57,554 nucleotides of DNA from Komagataeibacter swingsii (GCF_003207895.1 NZ_NKUB01000017.1:1-57554), one strand, 5' to 3'. Numbered from the stretch's first letter, positions 17,936-26,902 are shown. The notes: generated by a model from the sequence alone, not told the origin. Program-made: numbers and translations.

Positions 17936-18471
17936 GCTGGCCTTCGGGCAGGCAGATGTCATCCATTCCACCACGCATTGCCAGCAACCCGGTTGACTGT
18001 GCGGGCGGCCCATCACGTTACCGGACAGTGTGTCATCGGCTTTCGGGCGGTTGAGTGGTAACCGGCACGATCAGGAGTGACGTGGCTGCCGTCTCATCAA
18101 TGGTAATGCGGTCGTGCCCGTTACACCCAGACATGGTGTCGATCAACAGCACGAAAATTGATGCTGAAGCCTCGCAATACCGTTTGTCGAACAGGTTTTA
18201 TCAGGCGCAAGATGTTGCTGCGGAAGAGCGCGCACCGATCCGTTGGAGCAACGTGGGAACGCATAAGTTAACGCCTCGATTATTTCTCTGCATGGGAATG
18301 TGCTGACACCTCAAAAACGCAGGATATTCATTAATATAAGCACAGGAAGCTCTGGTATTTATCAAGTATGATAAGGCAATTGGTTCTTGATATTGGCTGA
18401 ATTATATTTGTTATGGCATGGATGTGTAGTGAGTGATTTTTAAACAAATAAATAAATATTCTTAATTAAGA
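17936..18471. other. Gene-free stretch, GC-rich debris then AT-rich DNA
   Basis: Several short frames exist between 17936 and 18306 but none shows a ribosome site with a recognisable protein. From about 18310 the base composition drops sharply in GC, up to the small gene at 18507. Probably the decayed remains of inserted DNA. Confidence 0.45.
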
Positions 18472-18496
18472 AAGTGTCGCCTTTTAGGCGACACTT
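18472..18496 (-). terminator. Terminator of the 53-aa gene
   Basis: AAGTGTCGCC (18472-18481) and GGCGACACTT (18487-18496) form a perfect 10-bp stem with a 5-base loop. Read on the minus strand it lies ten bases after the small gene's stop and is followed by TTTCTTAATT. Confidence 0.75.
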
Positions 18497-18506
18497 AACT
18501 ATTTTC

Positions 18507-18668
18507 CTACTTTTTTCTCCATTCAAGGTCTTCTAATGGTGGTGTGATCTTGTTTTCGATGTAGTCTTTTTCATGGATTTCATCTTCCATATCGCCTTTC
18601 AATACAACGACACGATTGGATTCTTTGTTGTGGCCCTGTACGCGCCAAAGGCCAGTCCATTTGGACAT
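18507..18668 (-). CDS. 53-aa acidic protein of unknown function
   Basis: Minus-strand ATG at 18666-18668 with GGAGAG seven bases upstream, 53 codons, TAG at 18507-18509, then a perfect terminator hairpin. The protein starts MSKWTGLWRVQGHNKES, continues with a beta-like NRVVVLKGD, and ends in a highly charged region (EDEIHEKDYIEN, LEDLEWRKK). No Cys, no signal peptide, no known motif. Good ribosome site and terminator make it a real small gene, probably monocistronic, at the edge of the nif island next to rpoN. Function not recognised. Confidence 0.72.
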   Translation of the reverse strand: MSKWTGLWRVQGHNKESNRVVVLKGDMEDEIHEKDYIENKITPPLEDLEWRKK

Positions 18669-19010
18669 GATTTCTCTCCTGTAGCTATACGTTATGTTAT
18701 TTTCATAACGTAAAAATAAGAGTATTTATCAGAAATTATAGCAATATTCGTAATGTCATGACAGCAGTGCATTGATGGTATATACTATGGAATGATTTGT
18801 GCGTCACATCAGTCCAAGATGAAGAAATTCGAATTTTATGCCTGATCGGGTTTCCTTATTATTAAATGGACACATAAGGCAGCAGGAATATCATGTTGGC
18901 GCAGCGGATATATAGAATCCTGTTGCTTCTATCATTGCTTTGTTCAGCGTCGCATATCTGTGGTTTTGGTTGAAATATGACGATGCGAAATTTTGGGAAA
19001 CCATAGCATC
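18669..19010. other. AT-rich intergenic region downstream of rpoN
   Basis: 342 bases, low GC. It must contain the promoter of the 53-aa gene (minus strand) and the 3' end of the rpoN transcript. A 26-codon hydrophobic frame begins at 18893 (MLAQRIYRILLLLSLLC) with a weak ribosome site; I do not call it. No strong hairpin is evident after rpoN. Confidence 0.4.
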
Positions 19011-20402
19011 CTATAAGAAGCCTGATGAACCGACAGCACGTTGCCGTCGTTGAACCGAGTTGGGAAAGCCTATGGATTCCCGATATTTTGCGACAGTGCG
19101 ACGTGCTATATCTATTCCATCTTTACGTAAACGTGTCGTAATTATATCGTCGGAAAGAGGCGACGCAGGATTCTCATTTGTTATCATCTGACGAATTTTG
19201 ACCTGTATGGCGGCATTGCTGTGCATTTCTCCATTTTCTCCCGATAATGCAGCAACAAAAAAGAACTTGAGGGGGAGTGTGCCGCGTGTCGTGGCTATAT
19301 ATTTATTGGCAGATACCCTGCTTACCGTACTCTCGTGCACGCCCAGGCTTTCAGCGACCATGCGTAAGGTCAGAGGGACCAGACCAGAAGGTCCCTGTGT
19401 CAGGAATTTTTCCTGTCGTCGTATAATCTCTGTCGCGACGCGCAGTATTGTTATACTGCGTTGCTGAAGGGAACGTATCAACCAGTTCGCATTTGTCAGA
19501 TGTTCTGATAAAAAAGCATGCTCCTTTGGCTGCGCGCGTAACGAAAGGCGTGTAATCAGTGCGCTATTAAGTACGACGTTTGGTGTGGTAACGGGATTTA
19601 GTTCCAATATCCATTCAGAAGCAGGTGACTGTTCCAGCAGGATATCTGGTATAACCGCGGTCAGGCATTCATCTGTCGTTTCCATGCCAGGTTTGGGATT
19701 GAGTGAACGCAGATCAGAAATCATGCCATGCATGTCTTCGAGATCCACTTCACATAACTGGCATAGTCCTTTCAGGTCATATCGGGCGAGCATATCGAGA
19801 TGATCGAGCAGCTTGGCCATTGCAGGATCCATACGATTACGTTCTTCTAACTGGACCCTCAGGCATTCCTGCAAGGAAAGGGCGAACAGGCCCGCAGGCT
19901 CGAAACGCATCATCCGTTGACGTACGGTATCGACATGCCCGACAGGAACGTGCAGCCATGCAGCTATTTTCTCGGGCAAGATTGAAAGACGACCAGCCCC
20001 GTCGAGTCCGCTGATCAGGTGGGCGCCAATTTCGCGTTCCTCAAGGGAGCAGCCGGACAGGATCAACTGTTCGAATAACCGCTCACGCAAAGGTGGGACT
20101 GTACCTGCAATGCGGGATACGCCGTCATCCAACCCGCTGTCGGATGTCCAGTTTTGGCTGCCCGGACCGATATTGCTATGGGGCAGTGAAGGTATCCTGT
20201 CATCAGTCTTTGATTGAGGGGGCGGTATCCCCGCATCTGAATCATCCATCGGTTCCAGGACCGGATTTTTTTCAACTTCATTTGCCAGGAATTCCTGCAG
20301 TTCCGTATTGGAAAATTGCAGGATCTGGAGAGACTGGCGCATGCGCGCATTTATAAACAGCCCCTGCTTCTGGCCTATTTCCTGACGGTAACCGGATCCC
20401 AT
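19011..20402 (-). CDS. rpoN: RNA polymerase sigma-54 factor
   Basis: 463 aa, normal length. Region I begins KQGLFINARMRQSLQILQFS followed by NTELQEFLANEVEKNPVLE. The core-binding domain is in the middle, the helix-turn-helix around TLRMVAESLGVHESTVSR, and the RpoN box near the C-terminus reads ARRTVAKYRE. RpoN recognises -24/-12 promoters such as those before modA, nifB, nifH, iscA and fixA here. The gene starts three bases after the modC stop, with GGGAG eight bases upstream, so it is the last gene of a modA-modB-modC-rpoN unit. As that unit has its own -24/-12 promoter, rpoN is probably partly self-activated. Another housekeeping rpoN may exist elsewhere. Confidence 0.96.
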   Translation of the reverse strand: MGSGYRQEIGQKQGLFINARMRQSLQILQFSNTELQEFLANEVEKNPVLEPMDDSDAGIPPPQSKTDDRIPSLPHSNIGPGSQNWTSDSGLDDGVSRIAGTVPPLRERLFEQLILSGCSLEEREIGAHLISGLDGAGRLSILPEKIAAWLHVPVGHVDTVRQRMMRFEPAGLFALSLQECLRVQLEERNRMDPAMAKLLDHLDMLARYDLKGLCQLCEVDLEDMHGMISDLRSLNPKPGMETTDECLTAVIPDILLEQSPASEWILELNPVTTPNVVLNSALITRLSLRAQPKEHAFLSEHLTNANWLIRSLQQRSITILRVATEIIRRQEKFLTQGPSGLVPLTLRMVAESLGVHESTVSRVSANKYIATTRGTLPLKFFFVAALSGENGEMHSNAAIQVKIRQMITNENPASPLSDDIITTRLRKDGIDIARRTVAKYRESIGFPNSVQRRQRAVGSSGFL

Positions 20403-20405
20403 TTT

Positions 20406-21131
20406 TCATTCTCCCAACAGAGGAGCCGAGAAGACAGGATATTTTCGGCAGGCAGTATTTTCCATATCATGATTGATGGAAGGATTGAAGGTCTGGCCCG
20501 CATCCATCAATATAATGCGGTCCGTCAGGTAATCGATTTCTTTCCGGTCATGGGAAATATACAGGACCGGAATATTCATTCGTTTGCTGAAGGCCTTCAG
20601 GTAAGGCAGTATCCGGCTTTTTCGTGCCTGGTCGAGCGCAGATAATGGTTCATCCATCAACAACAGAAGCGGCCGGCGGAGCAGTGCGCGACCGATGGCG
20701 ACACGTTGCTTTTCGCCACCAGACAGTTGGGTGACGTTCCGGTCAAGCAGGGTTTCGAGGTCGAGTATCGTAACGACTTCAGAAAAGCCGGACCGCAATG
20801 ATGCGCGCCAATTGCCGGGTGAGCCAAATACCAGGTTTTGCCTGACGGACATATGGGGGAAGAGGGAGGGATGCTGAAAGACAAAGCCAACCGGCCGCTT
20901 CCATGCAGGTATGAACTTCCGCCCATCCTGCCAGATGCGGCCGTTGAAGTGACAGTACCCCTCGGCGGATCGTTCCAGCCCGGCAATACAGCGAAGGACA
21001 GTACTCTTTCCACATCCGGAAGGACCGGAAAGTGCCGTAATGCCGTGTCCTGGCAATGTAAATTCAACATTGTATCGGAAGGCGCCGATCCTTCCGTAAA
21101 ACGCGGCGCGAAGGCCCTGATCTTGCGTCAT
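20406..21131 (-). CDS. modC: Molybdate ABC transporter ATPase, short form
   Basis: 241 aa. Walker A GPSGCGKST, Q-loop FVFQHPSLFPHMSVRQNLVF, signature LSGGEKQRVAIGRALL, and Walker B LLLMDEPLSALD are intact. Typical ModC is about 350 aa with a C-terminal TOBE/Mop domain that binds molybdate; this protein ends soon after the ATPase domain and lacks it. A free Mop protein is encoded at 50121, in the fixABCX unit. The start codon overlaps modB by four bases (ATGA). Energises molybdate import for FeMo-co. Confidence 0.92.
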   Translation of the reverse strand: MTQDQGLRAAFYGRIGAFRYNVEFTLPGHGITALSGPSGCGKSTVLRCIAGLERSAEGYCHFNGRIWQDGRKFIPAWKRPVGFVFQHPSLFPHMSVRQNLVFGSPGNWRASLRSGFSEVVTILDLETLLDRNVTQLSGGEKQRVAIGRALLRRPLLLLMDEPLSALDQARKSRILPYLKAFSKRMNIPVLYISHDRKEIDYLTDRIILMDAGQTFNPSINHDMENTACRKYPVFSAPLLGE

Positions 21132-21814
21132 GAAGTATGTCTCCGTTTACGATTTTGCAATGAAGACAAAAGAAGGATTGTCAGGAAAGAAAACATGACC
21201 ATGCCGCCTGCAATCATGTTGGCGTCATGCCATCGGGCACTTTCGACATAATCGTATAAAGCAACCGACAGCACGCGTGTCTGGCCCGGAATGTCCCCCC
21301 CGATCATGAGGACTATTCCAAATTCTCCAATCGTATGGGCAAAACTCAATACAATGGCAGTGACAACGCCACGCCATGCCATCGGAATGGCAATACGATA
21401 AAATGTGCGCCATGGCGATGCACCTAACACGGCGGCACTTTCCACCGGATGGCGCCCCATGGCGTGGAACGCGTTCTGGATGGGCTGCACGGCAAAGGGC
21501 AGCGCATAAAGCAGGGAGCCAATGACCAGACCATGAAAGCTGAATGCGAGCGTGCGGGCGCCCCACAGGCGCGCAATCCATCCCCCAGGCCCTGTCGGGC
21601 CAAAGGCGAGGAGCAGGTAGTATCCGAGTACACTGGGGGGAAGCACAAGCGGAAGGGAAATAACCGCGTTGACCATGGACTTCCACCATCGGTGCGGGAA
21701 TGCCAGCCACCATGCAAGGGGTAATGCTATTGTCACAAGCATACCTGTCGTAACCACTGCCAGTTCCAGCGTCAGGATGGTGGCTTCTATGACATCGGTG
21801 GGGATTCCCTTCAT
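21128..21814 (-). CDS. modB: Molybdate ABC transporter permease
   Basis: 228 aa with five to six hydrophobic segments. SLPLVLPPSVLGYYLLLAFG and the EAA-like loop ESAAVLGASPWRTFYRIAIP identify the ModB family. RVLSVALYDYVESARWHDAN near the C-terminus is also typical. It overlaps modA by four bases and modC by four bases, so the three subunits are translationally coupled. Confidence 0.95.
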   Translation of the reverse strand: MKGIPTDVIEATILTLELAVVTTGMLVTIALPLAWWLAFPHRWWKSMVNAVISLPLVLPPSVLGYYLLLAFGPTGPGGWIARLWGARTLAFSFHGLVIGSLLYALPFAVQPIQNAFHAMGRHPVESAAVLGASPWRTFYRIAIPMAWRGVVTAIVLSFAHTIGEFGIVLMIGGDIPGQTRVLSVALYDYVESARWHDANMIAGGMVMFSFLTILLLSSLQNRKRRHTS

Positions 21815-22587
21815 CGTGCGGCTTCCTGTTCACCATTGGGGGTCAGATAACCGGCGCGCCTGATCATGTCACGGGCTTGAGGTCCATGCAGGAAAGTCAT
21901 GAATTGGCGTGCGTCTATATTCTCTCCCGCTCTCGATAACAGCACCGCGTCCTGACGCAGCGGTGAATACAGACTTTCTGGTATAACCGTGTATTTTCCT
22001 TCCTTAAGCCTGCTCACCTGGGCCAGCGCAACGAATCCCAGTTCCGCATTGCCGCTCTGGATCAGTTCAAGGGCCTGGCTTACGGATTGCGCCACAACCA
22101 GCCGGGGGCGTAACTGGTCATAAAGGTTCCATGCCTTCAATGTTTCAATCGCAGCCGCACCATATGGTGCCGTAGCGGGATTGCAGAGCGCAAGATGGGC
22201 AAATTGCCCGTTCCTCAGCATTTGCTCGTCAGGGGGGATGCCGGTTGTTGGGCGCCATAGTACCAACTGGCCAATGGCATAGGTAAAACGCGAAGATGCT
22301 ATGGCCAGACCGCTGGAAACAAGTTCTTCCGGTCGTTGCGTATCCGCGCTGAGAAAAATATCAAATGGTGCGCCCTCCCTGACCTGTGTAGCCAGTTGAC
22401 CGCTTGATCCTGAACTGATTGTCACGGACAGGTCGGTTCTTTGCATGAATTCATCTGCCAGTTGCTGCGCCGTCTGTATAAAATTTGCGGCTACAGCCAG
22501 ACGGAGCGGGTCTGCACTGGCCCGATTGCTTGAAATCAGTGCACCTGTAATGGCCAAAGCGAGAATGATCAGACGGTGAATACGCAT
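21811..22587 (-). CDS. modA: Periplasmic molybdate-binding protein
   Basis: 258 aa from the ATG at 22585-22587, with a strong AAGGAGGG six bases upstream. Signal peptide up to about NRASADP (residue 26). Mature protein shows LRLAVAANFIQTAQQLADEF, TISSGSSGQLATQV, and GAPFDIFLSAD, all characteristic of ModA. First gene of modABC-rpoN; a consensus sigma-54 promoter lies about 105 bases upstream. Captures molybdate for the nitrogenase cofactor. Confidence 0.95.
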   Translation of the reverse strand: MRIHRLIILALAITGALISSNRASADPLRLAVAANFIQTAQQLADEFMQRTDLSVTISSGSSGQLATQVREGAPFDIFLSADTQRPEELVSSGLAIASSRFTYAIGQLVLWRPTTGIPPDEQMLRNGQFAHLALCNPATAPYGAAAIETLKAWNLYDQLRPRLVVAQSVSQALELIQSGNAELGFVALAQVSRLKEGKYTVIPESLYSPLRQDAVLLSRAGENIDARQFMTFLHGPQARDMIRRAGYLTPNGEQEAAR

Positions 22588-22690
22588 CGTAACCCTCCTT
22601 ATTCCAACAGGTGAACATGGCCATATAAATACCCTGGAATTGCCGCGCTTTCTGATACCCGCTGACAGCGGAGTATATGAAAGAGAGGGA

Positions 22691-22706
22691 AGCAAGAAAC
22701 GTGCCA
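22691..22706 (-). promoter_or_regulatory. Sigma-54 promoter of modABC-rpoN
   Basis: On the minus strand: TGGCACGTTTCTTGCT, an exact match to TGGCACG-N4-TTGC. Transcription would start near 22680 and leave about 90 bases of leader before modA. I searched 22707-23489 by eye for TGT-N10-ACA and found none, so the activator is uncertain; NifA is the best guess. Confidence 0.75.
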
Positions 22707-23489
22707 TGTGATAAGGCAGTTAAGGAATGGCATATAAATACGACGTGATATTCAGTACCGTGCAAGTACTGTCATGTTCCATGGCGGCATGAGAATTGCG
22801 TATGTTCCCTTGTCAGTCCAGTGAATGGAACAACAGTGATGCCCCACCAACATGGTGTATTTCAGTCATATTGTCGCTATCCTGCATGTAGTGATCATCC
22901 CCATGATATTAAAAAAGATGGTTTGCGGGCATGCTGCCGCATTATGGCATGGCATATGCAGGGTCCTGGATTTATTCAGGGACACATTCAGGCAGCGTGG
23001 AGACCACGCGAGCAGGGTGTCTATGCTGTATAGGCTGATCGGGCTACAACCGGATATTCCGTCCGGTAACCGGCTGGTAATACAGAGTGCCCATATACGG
23101 GAATGGCTGCGACCAGGTGCCGCGATATTGTAATAGTTCCATCACAAGCTGAGCCTGCTGGATGGAATGGCAGGCACGATATCAGGCGCGCTGTTGATAG
23201 ACCGGGCGGGACATCAAGGAGGCGGCGAAACGGAACACTCCGGGAGACCATTATGGCATATACAGGAAATCTCTGCATCAGTACGCGTGCATATCTATTT
23301 CTGCTTGAATATAGACGATTTATAAATGCCCGGAATAAAAGAAAAATAATCTTGCTATCGAATTTTCCCAATAAAATATATGACAGATCGAAAATGAAAG
23401 GTGGCAACTGCCGCGTCGGGATGCCATCATTGGCGTATCCCTAAAGCGTATATTATGGGTACAATTGAACAGGCGGGGAGGCACGCGAT
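22707..23489. other. Long divergent region between modA and nifA
   Basis: 783 bases without a supported gene. It carries the modA promoter at its left edge. No -24/-12 element or NifA site is readable in front of nifA, suggesting that nifA is expressed from another promoter type. GC falls between about 23280 and 23400. Short frames here lack ribosome sites and motifs. Confidence 0.5.
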
Positions 23490-25226
23490 ATGCCTGCGGA
23501 TCACGTTCCTTGTCGGCCCGCAAATGCGGCTGGCCAGTCAACTTGGGCAGAGCGCGCGTTGTTCGGTCTGCATGAAATTTCCAAAATTTTATGCGCACCG
23601 GCGGAAGCCTCTGCGATAATCAGGAACGTACTAGGCGTTCTTGAAAACTTTGTAGATATGAACAATGCCGTTGTCGTTCTGTTTGCCGACAGGGAGCAGC
23701 CTGGCATCGCCGATACCTTTATTGGCACATATGCTGACACGGCTGCGGCGAAAACCTATTTTGACAGTTTTCCCGAACAGGCTGTCGGACAGATCGTAAC
23801 CAGCAGGCAGCCACTCCTGGTTCCCGATGTCGCACGGGATATCCGCTATGGTTTCGCCAAATCACCCGCGTGGGAAGTCGCCGCCGGGCGAATTGGCATA
23901 ATCGGTGTGCCAGTTACAAGTCGTGAAAAGGTCCTGGGGGTCCTGCTTCTTGACCGAACCGCCATTGCCGAGGACTCGATCGTGGGAAGTATTGACGTCA
24001 GTCTTCTTTCCATGGTTGCAGGGCTTATGGGGCAGATGCTGCGCCTGCATCGCCTTGTACAGAATGATCGTGAACGACTGATGACAGACGTGGCACAGGA
24101 ACACAGGGTCGCATCAGCAACACGGGATACCGACAGTCATTTGAGGGTTGTTGGCAATAGTCCGGCCCTGCAGGCCGTAATGAAAAAGATAGAGATCGTT
24201 GCAAGAAGCAATGTAACTGTCCTGTTACGTGGCGAGTCAGGAACCGGCAAGGAACTGTTTGCCGAAGCCATCCATATGGCTTCTCCCAGACAAGGGAAGC
24301 CTTTCGTCAAGCTGAATTGTGCGGCACTGCCCGAAAGTGTTCTTGAATCCGAACTGTTCGGTCATGAAAAAGGGGCCTTCACCGGCGCGCTGTCACAACG
24401 TAAGGGGCGTTTCGAACTGGCGGATGGCGGTACGCTGTTTATGGATGAAATCGGAGAAATTTCTCCCAGTTTTCAGGCAAAGCTTCTACGTGTTCTTCAG
24501 GAGGGTGAATTTGAACGCGTGGGTGGGACGCGAACGCTCAAGGTTAATCTGCGGATCGTGACGGCGACGAACCGCGATCTGGAAGATGCGGTAAGCAAGG
24601 GGCGTTTTCGTGCCGACCTATATTACCGTTTGAGCGTGATCCCGATTTTTCTGCCGCCCTTACGGGCGCGGACGTCCGATATTCCGCTTCTCGCGGAAGA
24701 ATTCCTGCGACGTTTCAACGAAAGTAACCATCGGAATCTTTCAATTGATCCTGAGGGAATGGAGGTGCTGACAGCCTGCTACTTTCCAGGAAACGTGCGT
24801 GAGTTGGAAAATTGCATCCGTAGAACGGCAACCCTGGCTGAGGGGCCGGTTATCACCGCGCATGACTTCGCCTGCCGTAGCGATGGATGTCTGTCATCCA
24901 TTTTCTGGCGTACGCCTGCACCATCCGACATGGACATGCCACGATCGGATAATGAGGAAAGGGGGAACGAAAAACCTGTTGTTCCCGCTTCCGCCGGAAC
25001 GGAGAACGAGGAGGGGGCATGTCCCATGCCTGATCCGGCAACGTGCCGGTCGTCATCAGTCTGTTCAGCAGCACAGGGGGAATGGAGTAACCAGCGTGAC
25101 GAACTGATCGACGCGATGGAAAGGGCCGGATGGGTTCAGGCCAAGGCGGCACGCATACTGGGCCTTACACCCAGGCAGATTGGCTATGCGCTACGCAAGA
25201 ATGGCATCTCCATAAAGAAGTTCTGA
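23490..25226 (+). CDS. nifA: NifA, sigma-54-dependent activator of nif genes (oxygen-sensitive class)
   Basis: 578 aa; ATG has GGGGAGG eight bases upstream. A GAF domain (about residues 25-195) is followed by the AAA+ domain with Walker A GESGTGKE, the sigma-54 contact loop GAFTGA, and DEIGEISPSFQAKLLRVLQE. After it comes the exact pattern C-X11-C-X19-C-X4-C ending at Cys462 and Cys467, the mark of NifA proteins whose activity is lost in oxygen. A variable linker and a C-terminal Fis-type helix-turn-helix (AAKARILG-like: KAARILGLTPRQIGYALRKN) bind the TGT-N10-ACA sites. No nifL is present, consistent with direct oxygen sensing. Confidence 0.97.
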   Translation: MPADHVPCRPANAAGQSTWAERALFGLHEISKILCAPAEASAIIRNVLGVLENFVDMNNAVVVLFADREQPGIADTFIGTYADTAAAKTYFDSFPEQAVGQIVTSRQPLLVPDVARDIRYGFAKSPAWEVAAGRIGIIGVPVTSREKVLGVLLLDRTAIAEDSIVGSIDVSLLSMVAGLMGQMLRLHRLVQNDRERLMTDVAQEHRVASATRDTDSHLRVVGNSPALQAVMKKIEIVARSNVTVLLRGESGTGKELFAEAIHMASPRQGKPFVKLNCAALPESVLESELFGHEKGAFTGALSQRKGRFELADGGTLFMDEIGEISPSFQAKLLRVLQEGEFERVGGTRTLKVNLRIVTATNRDLEDAVSKGRFRADLYYRLSVIPIFLPPLRARTSDIPLLAEEFLRRFNESNHRNLSIDPEGMEVLTACYFPGNVRELENCIRRTATLAEGPVITAHDFACRSDGCLSSIFWRTPAPSDMDMPRSDNEERGNEKPVVPASAGTENEEGACPMPDPATCRSSSVCSAAQGEWSNQRDELIDAMERAGWVQAKAARILGLTPRQIGYALRKNGISIKKF

Positions 25227-25247
25227 TTCGACGTCTTATGTCAGGAT

Positions 25248-25263
25248 TGTCGCTGTCGGCACA
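25248..25263. promoter_or_regulatory. NifA upstream activator site before nifB
   Basis: TGT-CGCTGTCGGC-ACA, an exact TGT-N10-ACA, 22 bases after the nifA stop and 71 bases before the -24 element. Between site and promoter lies a doubled GCGCATATGAC motif (25271-25292 region) of unknown role. Confidence 0.8.
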
Positions 25264-25334
25264 TTTCTGTCGCGCATATGACGCGCATATGACGCGCGGC
25301 ACCATAAAGCATAGCCGGATCTTGCTATTATACG

Positions 25335-25350
25335 TGGCATGCTTCTTGCG
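25335..25350 (+). promoter_or_regulatory. Sigma-54 promoter of the nifB unit
   Basis: TGGCATGCTTCTTGCG: TGGCATG, four bases, TTGC. One base off the TGGCACG consensus. About 37 bases upstream of the nifB start. Confidence 0.85.
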
Positions 25351-25387
25351 CCGGATCTGATAGCGAAAGTCAGTCCGGAGAATGGCA

Positions 25388-26863
25388 ATGGCACAGCTGA
25401 TAAATTTGGGTACGCTTACCCCGACCGCCGCGCAGGACATGCGTGTCGCGCTGACAGGCGATGGAGGATGTTCTTCTTCCAGTTGCGGAAGTTCCGATGG
25501 TCCTTCCGATCTTCCTCCCGAAATATGGGAAAAGGTCAAGGATCATCCATGTTATTCAGAGGAAGCCCATCATTATTTTGCTCGGATGCATGTTGCTGTC
25601 GCTCCCGCATGCAATATCCAGTGCAATTATTGTAATCGTAAATATGATTGCGCGAATGAAAGTCGCCCCGGTGTGGTATCGGAAAAGCTGACCCCGGTGC
25701 AGGCGCGGCGTAAGGTCATTACCGTTGCCAACGAGGTACCCCAACTTTCCGTTCTTGGAATCGCCGGGCCAGGCGACGCCTGTTACGACTGGAACAAGAC
25801 ACGCGAAACATTCGCGCAGGTCTCGCAGGACATTCCCGACATAAAATTGTGCCTTTCGACCAATGGTCTCGCTCTTCCCGATCATGTCGATGAAATCGCC
25901 CGAATGAATATCGACCATGTCACGATCACCATCAATATGGTCGATCCGGAAATCGGTACGAAGATCTATCCATGGATATTCTACAGGAATAAACGCTGGA
26001 CCGGACTGGATGCATCCCGAATCCTGCATGAACGTCAGATGCTGGGACTTGATATGCTGACGGCGCGAGGCATCCTGACTAAAATCAACTCCGTCATGAT
26101 TCCCGGCATAAATGACGAACACCTGATTGAGGTAAATAAGGTTGTCAAGGCCAGGGGAGCTTTCCTGCATAACATCATGCCGCTTATATCCGATCCCGCG
26201 CATGGTACGCATTTCGGGCTGACGGGACAGCGCGGCCCGCGCGCTCATGAACTCAAGGCGCTTCAGGATCAGTTGTCTGATGGAACAAAACTCATGCGCC
26301 ACTGCCGTCAGTGCCGGGCTGATGCCGTAGGCCTGCTGGGCGAGGACCGTGGACAGGAGTTCACAATGGATCAACTGGCCGACGAAGTTTCTTACGACCC
26401 GTCACGCCGGGAAACCTACCGTGAAGTTGTGGCGCAGGAACGGGGCGAACATATGAAGCAGCGCAGGGCCGCCGATGCGGTGCTGGCCGAAATTGAGACT
26501 GAAGCGCCCGTCCTGGTCGCGGTTGCGACCAAAGGTGGCGGCCGGATCAACCAGCATTTCGGGCATGCGCGCGAGTTCCAGGTCTATGAGGTTTCCGCTT
26601 CGGGCATCCAGTTCATCGGCCATCGCAAAGTCGAGAATTATTGTGAAGGGGGATGGGGCGAGGACGCAACCCTGAACAGTACGATTGAAGCCCTGGAAGG
26701 GATTCATATGGTGTTATGCGCCAAGGTCGGTGACTGCCCGCGTGAAAGCATGGGTGCTGCCGGGATCGAGATCAGTCAGGCGTATGCCCATGACTGGATC
26801 GAGGCAGGTATTACCGGATGGTATTCCGCAACTTTTGGAATGGAAATCCGCCAGACGGCGTGA
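25388..26863 (+). CDS. nifB: NifB, FeMo-co precursor (NifB-co) synthase
   Basis: About 491 aa. Two ATGs are in frame, 25382 and 25388; GGAG is one base from the first and seven from the second, so 25388 is used. Radical-SAM Cys motif in AVAPACNIQCNYCNRKYDC, extra Cys ligands in LMRHCRQCRADAVGLLGED, and a C-terminal NifX-like domain with GGGRINQHFGHAREFQVYEV. The enzyme joins two 4Fe-4S clusters with a carbide from S-adenosylmethionine to form the core of the Fe-Mo cofactor. First gene of a unit with fdxN, an LRV Fe-S protein, nifZ, nifT and a SIR2-like gene. Confidence 0.97.
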   Translation: MAQLINLGTLTPTAAQDMRVALTGDGGCSSSSCGSSDGPSDLPPEIWEKVKDHPCYSEEAHHYFARMHVAVAPACNIQCNYCNRKYDCANESRPGVVSEKLTPVQARRKVITVANEVPQLSVLGIAGPGDACYDWNKTRETFAQVSQDIPDIKLCLSTNGLALPDHVDEIARMNIDHVTITINMVDPEIGTKIYPWIFYRNKRWTGLDASRILHERQMLGLDMLTARGILTKINSVMIPGINDEHLIEVNKVVKARGAFLHNIMPLISDPAHGTHFGLTGQRGPRAHELKALQDQLSDGTKLMRHCRQCRADAVGLLGEDRGQEFTMDQLADEVSYDPSRRETYREVVAQERGEHMKQRRAADAVLAEIETEAPVLVAVATKGGGRINQHFGHAREFQVYEVSASGIQFIGHRKVENYCEGGWGEDATLNSTIEALEGIHMVLCAKVGDCPRESMGAAGIEISQAYAHDWIEAGITGWYSATFGMEIRQTA

Positions 26864-26902
26864 ATCCACACTTTCACGATACAAAAATTCAGGAACAGAA
26901 AC

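Noticed and set aside
18893-18973. 26-codon hydrophobic peptide upstream of the 53-aa gene
   Set aside because: Weak ribosome site, no neighbours or motif; chance frame cannot be excluded.
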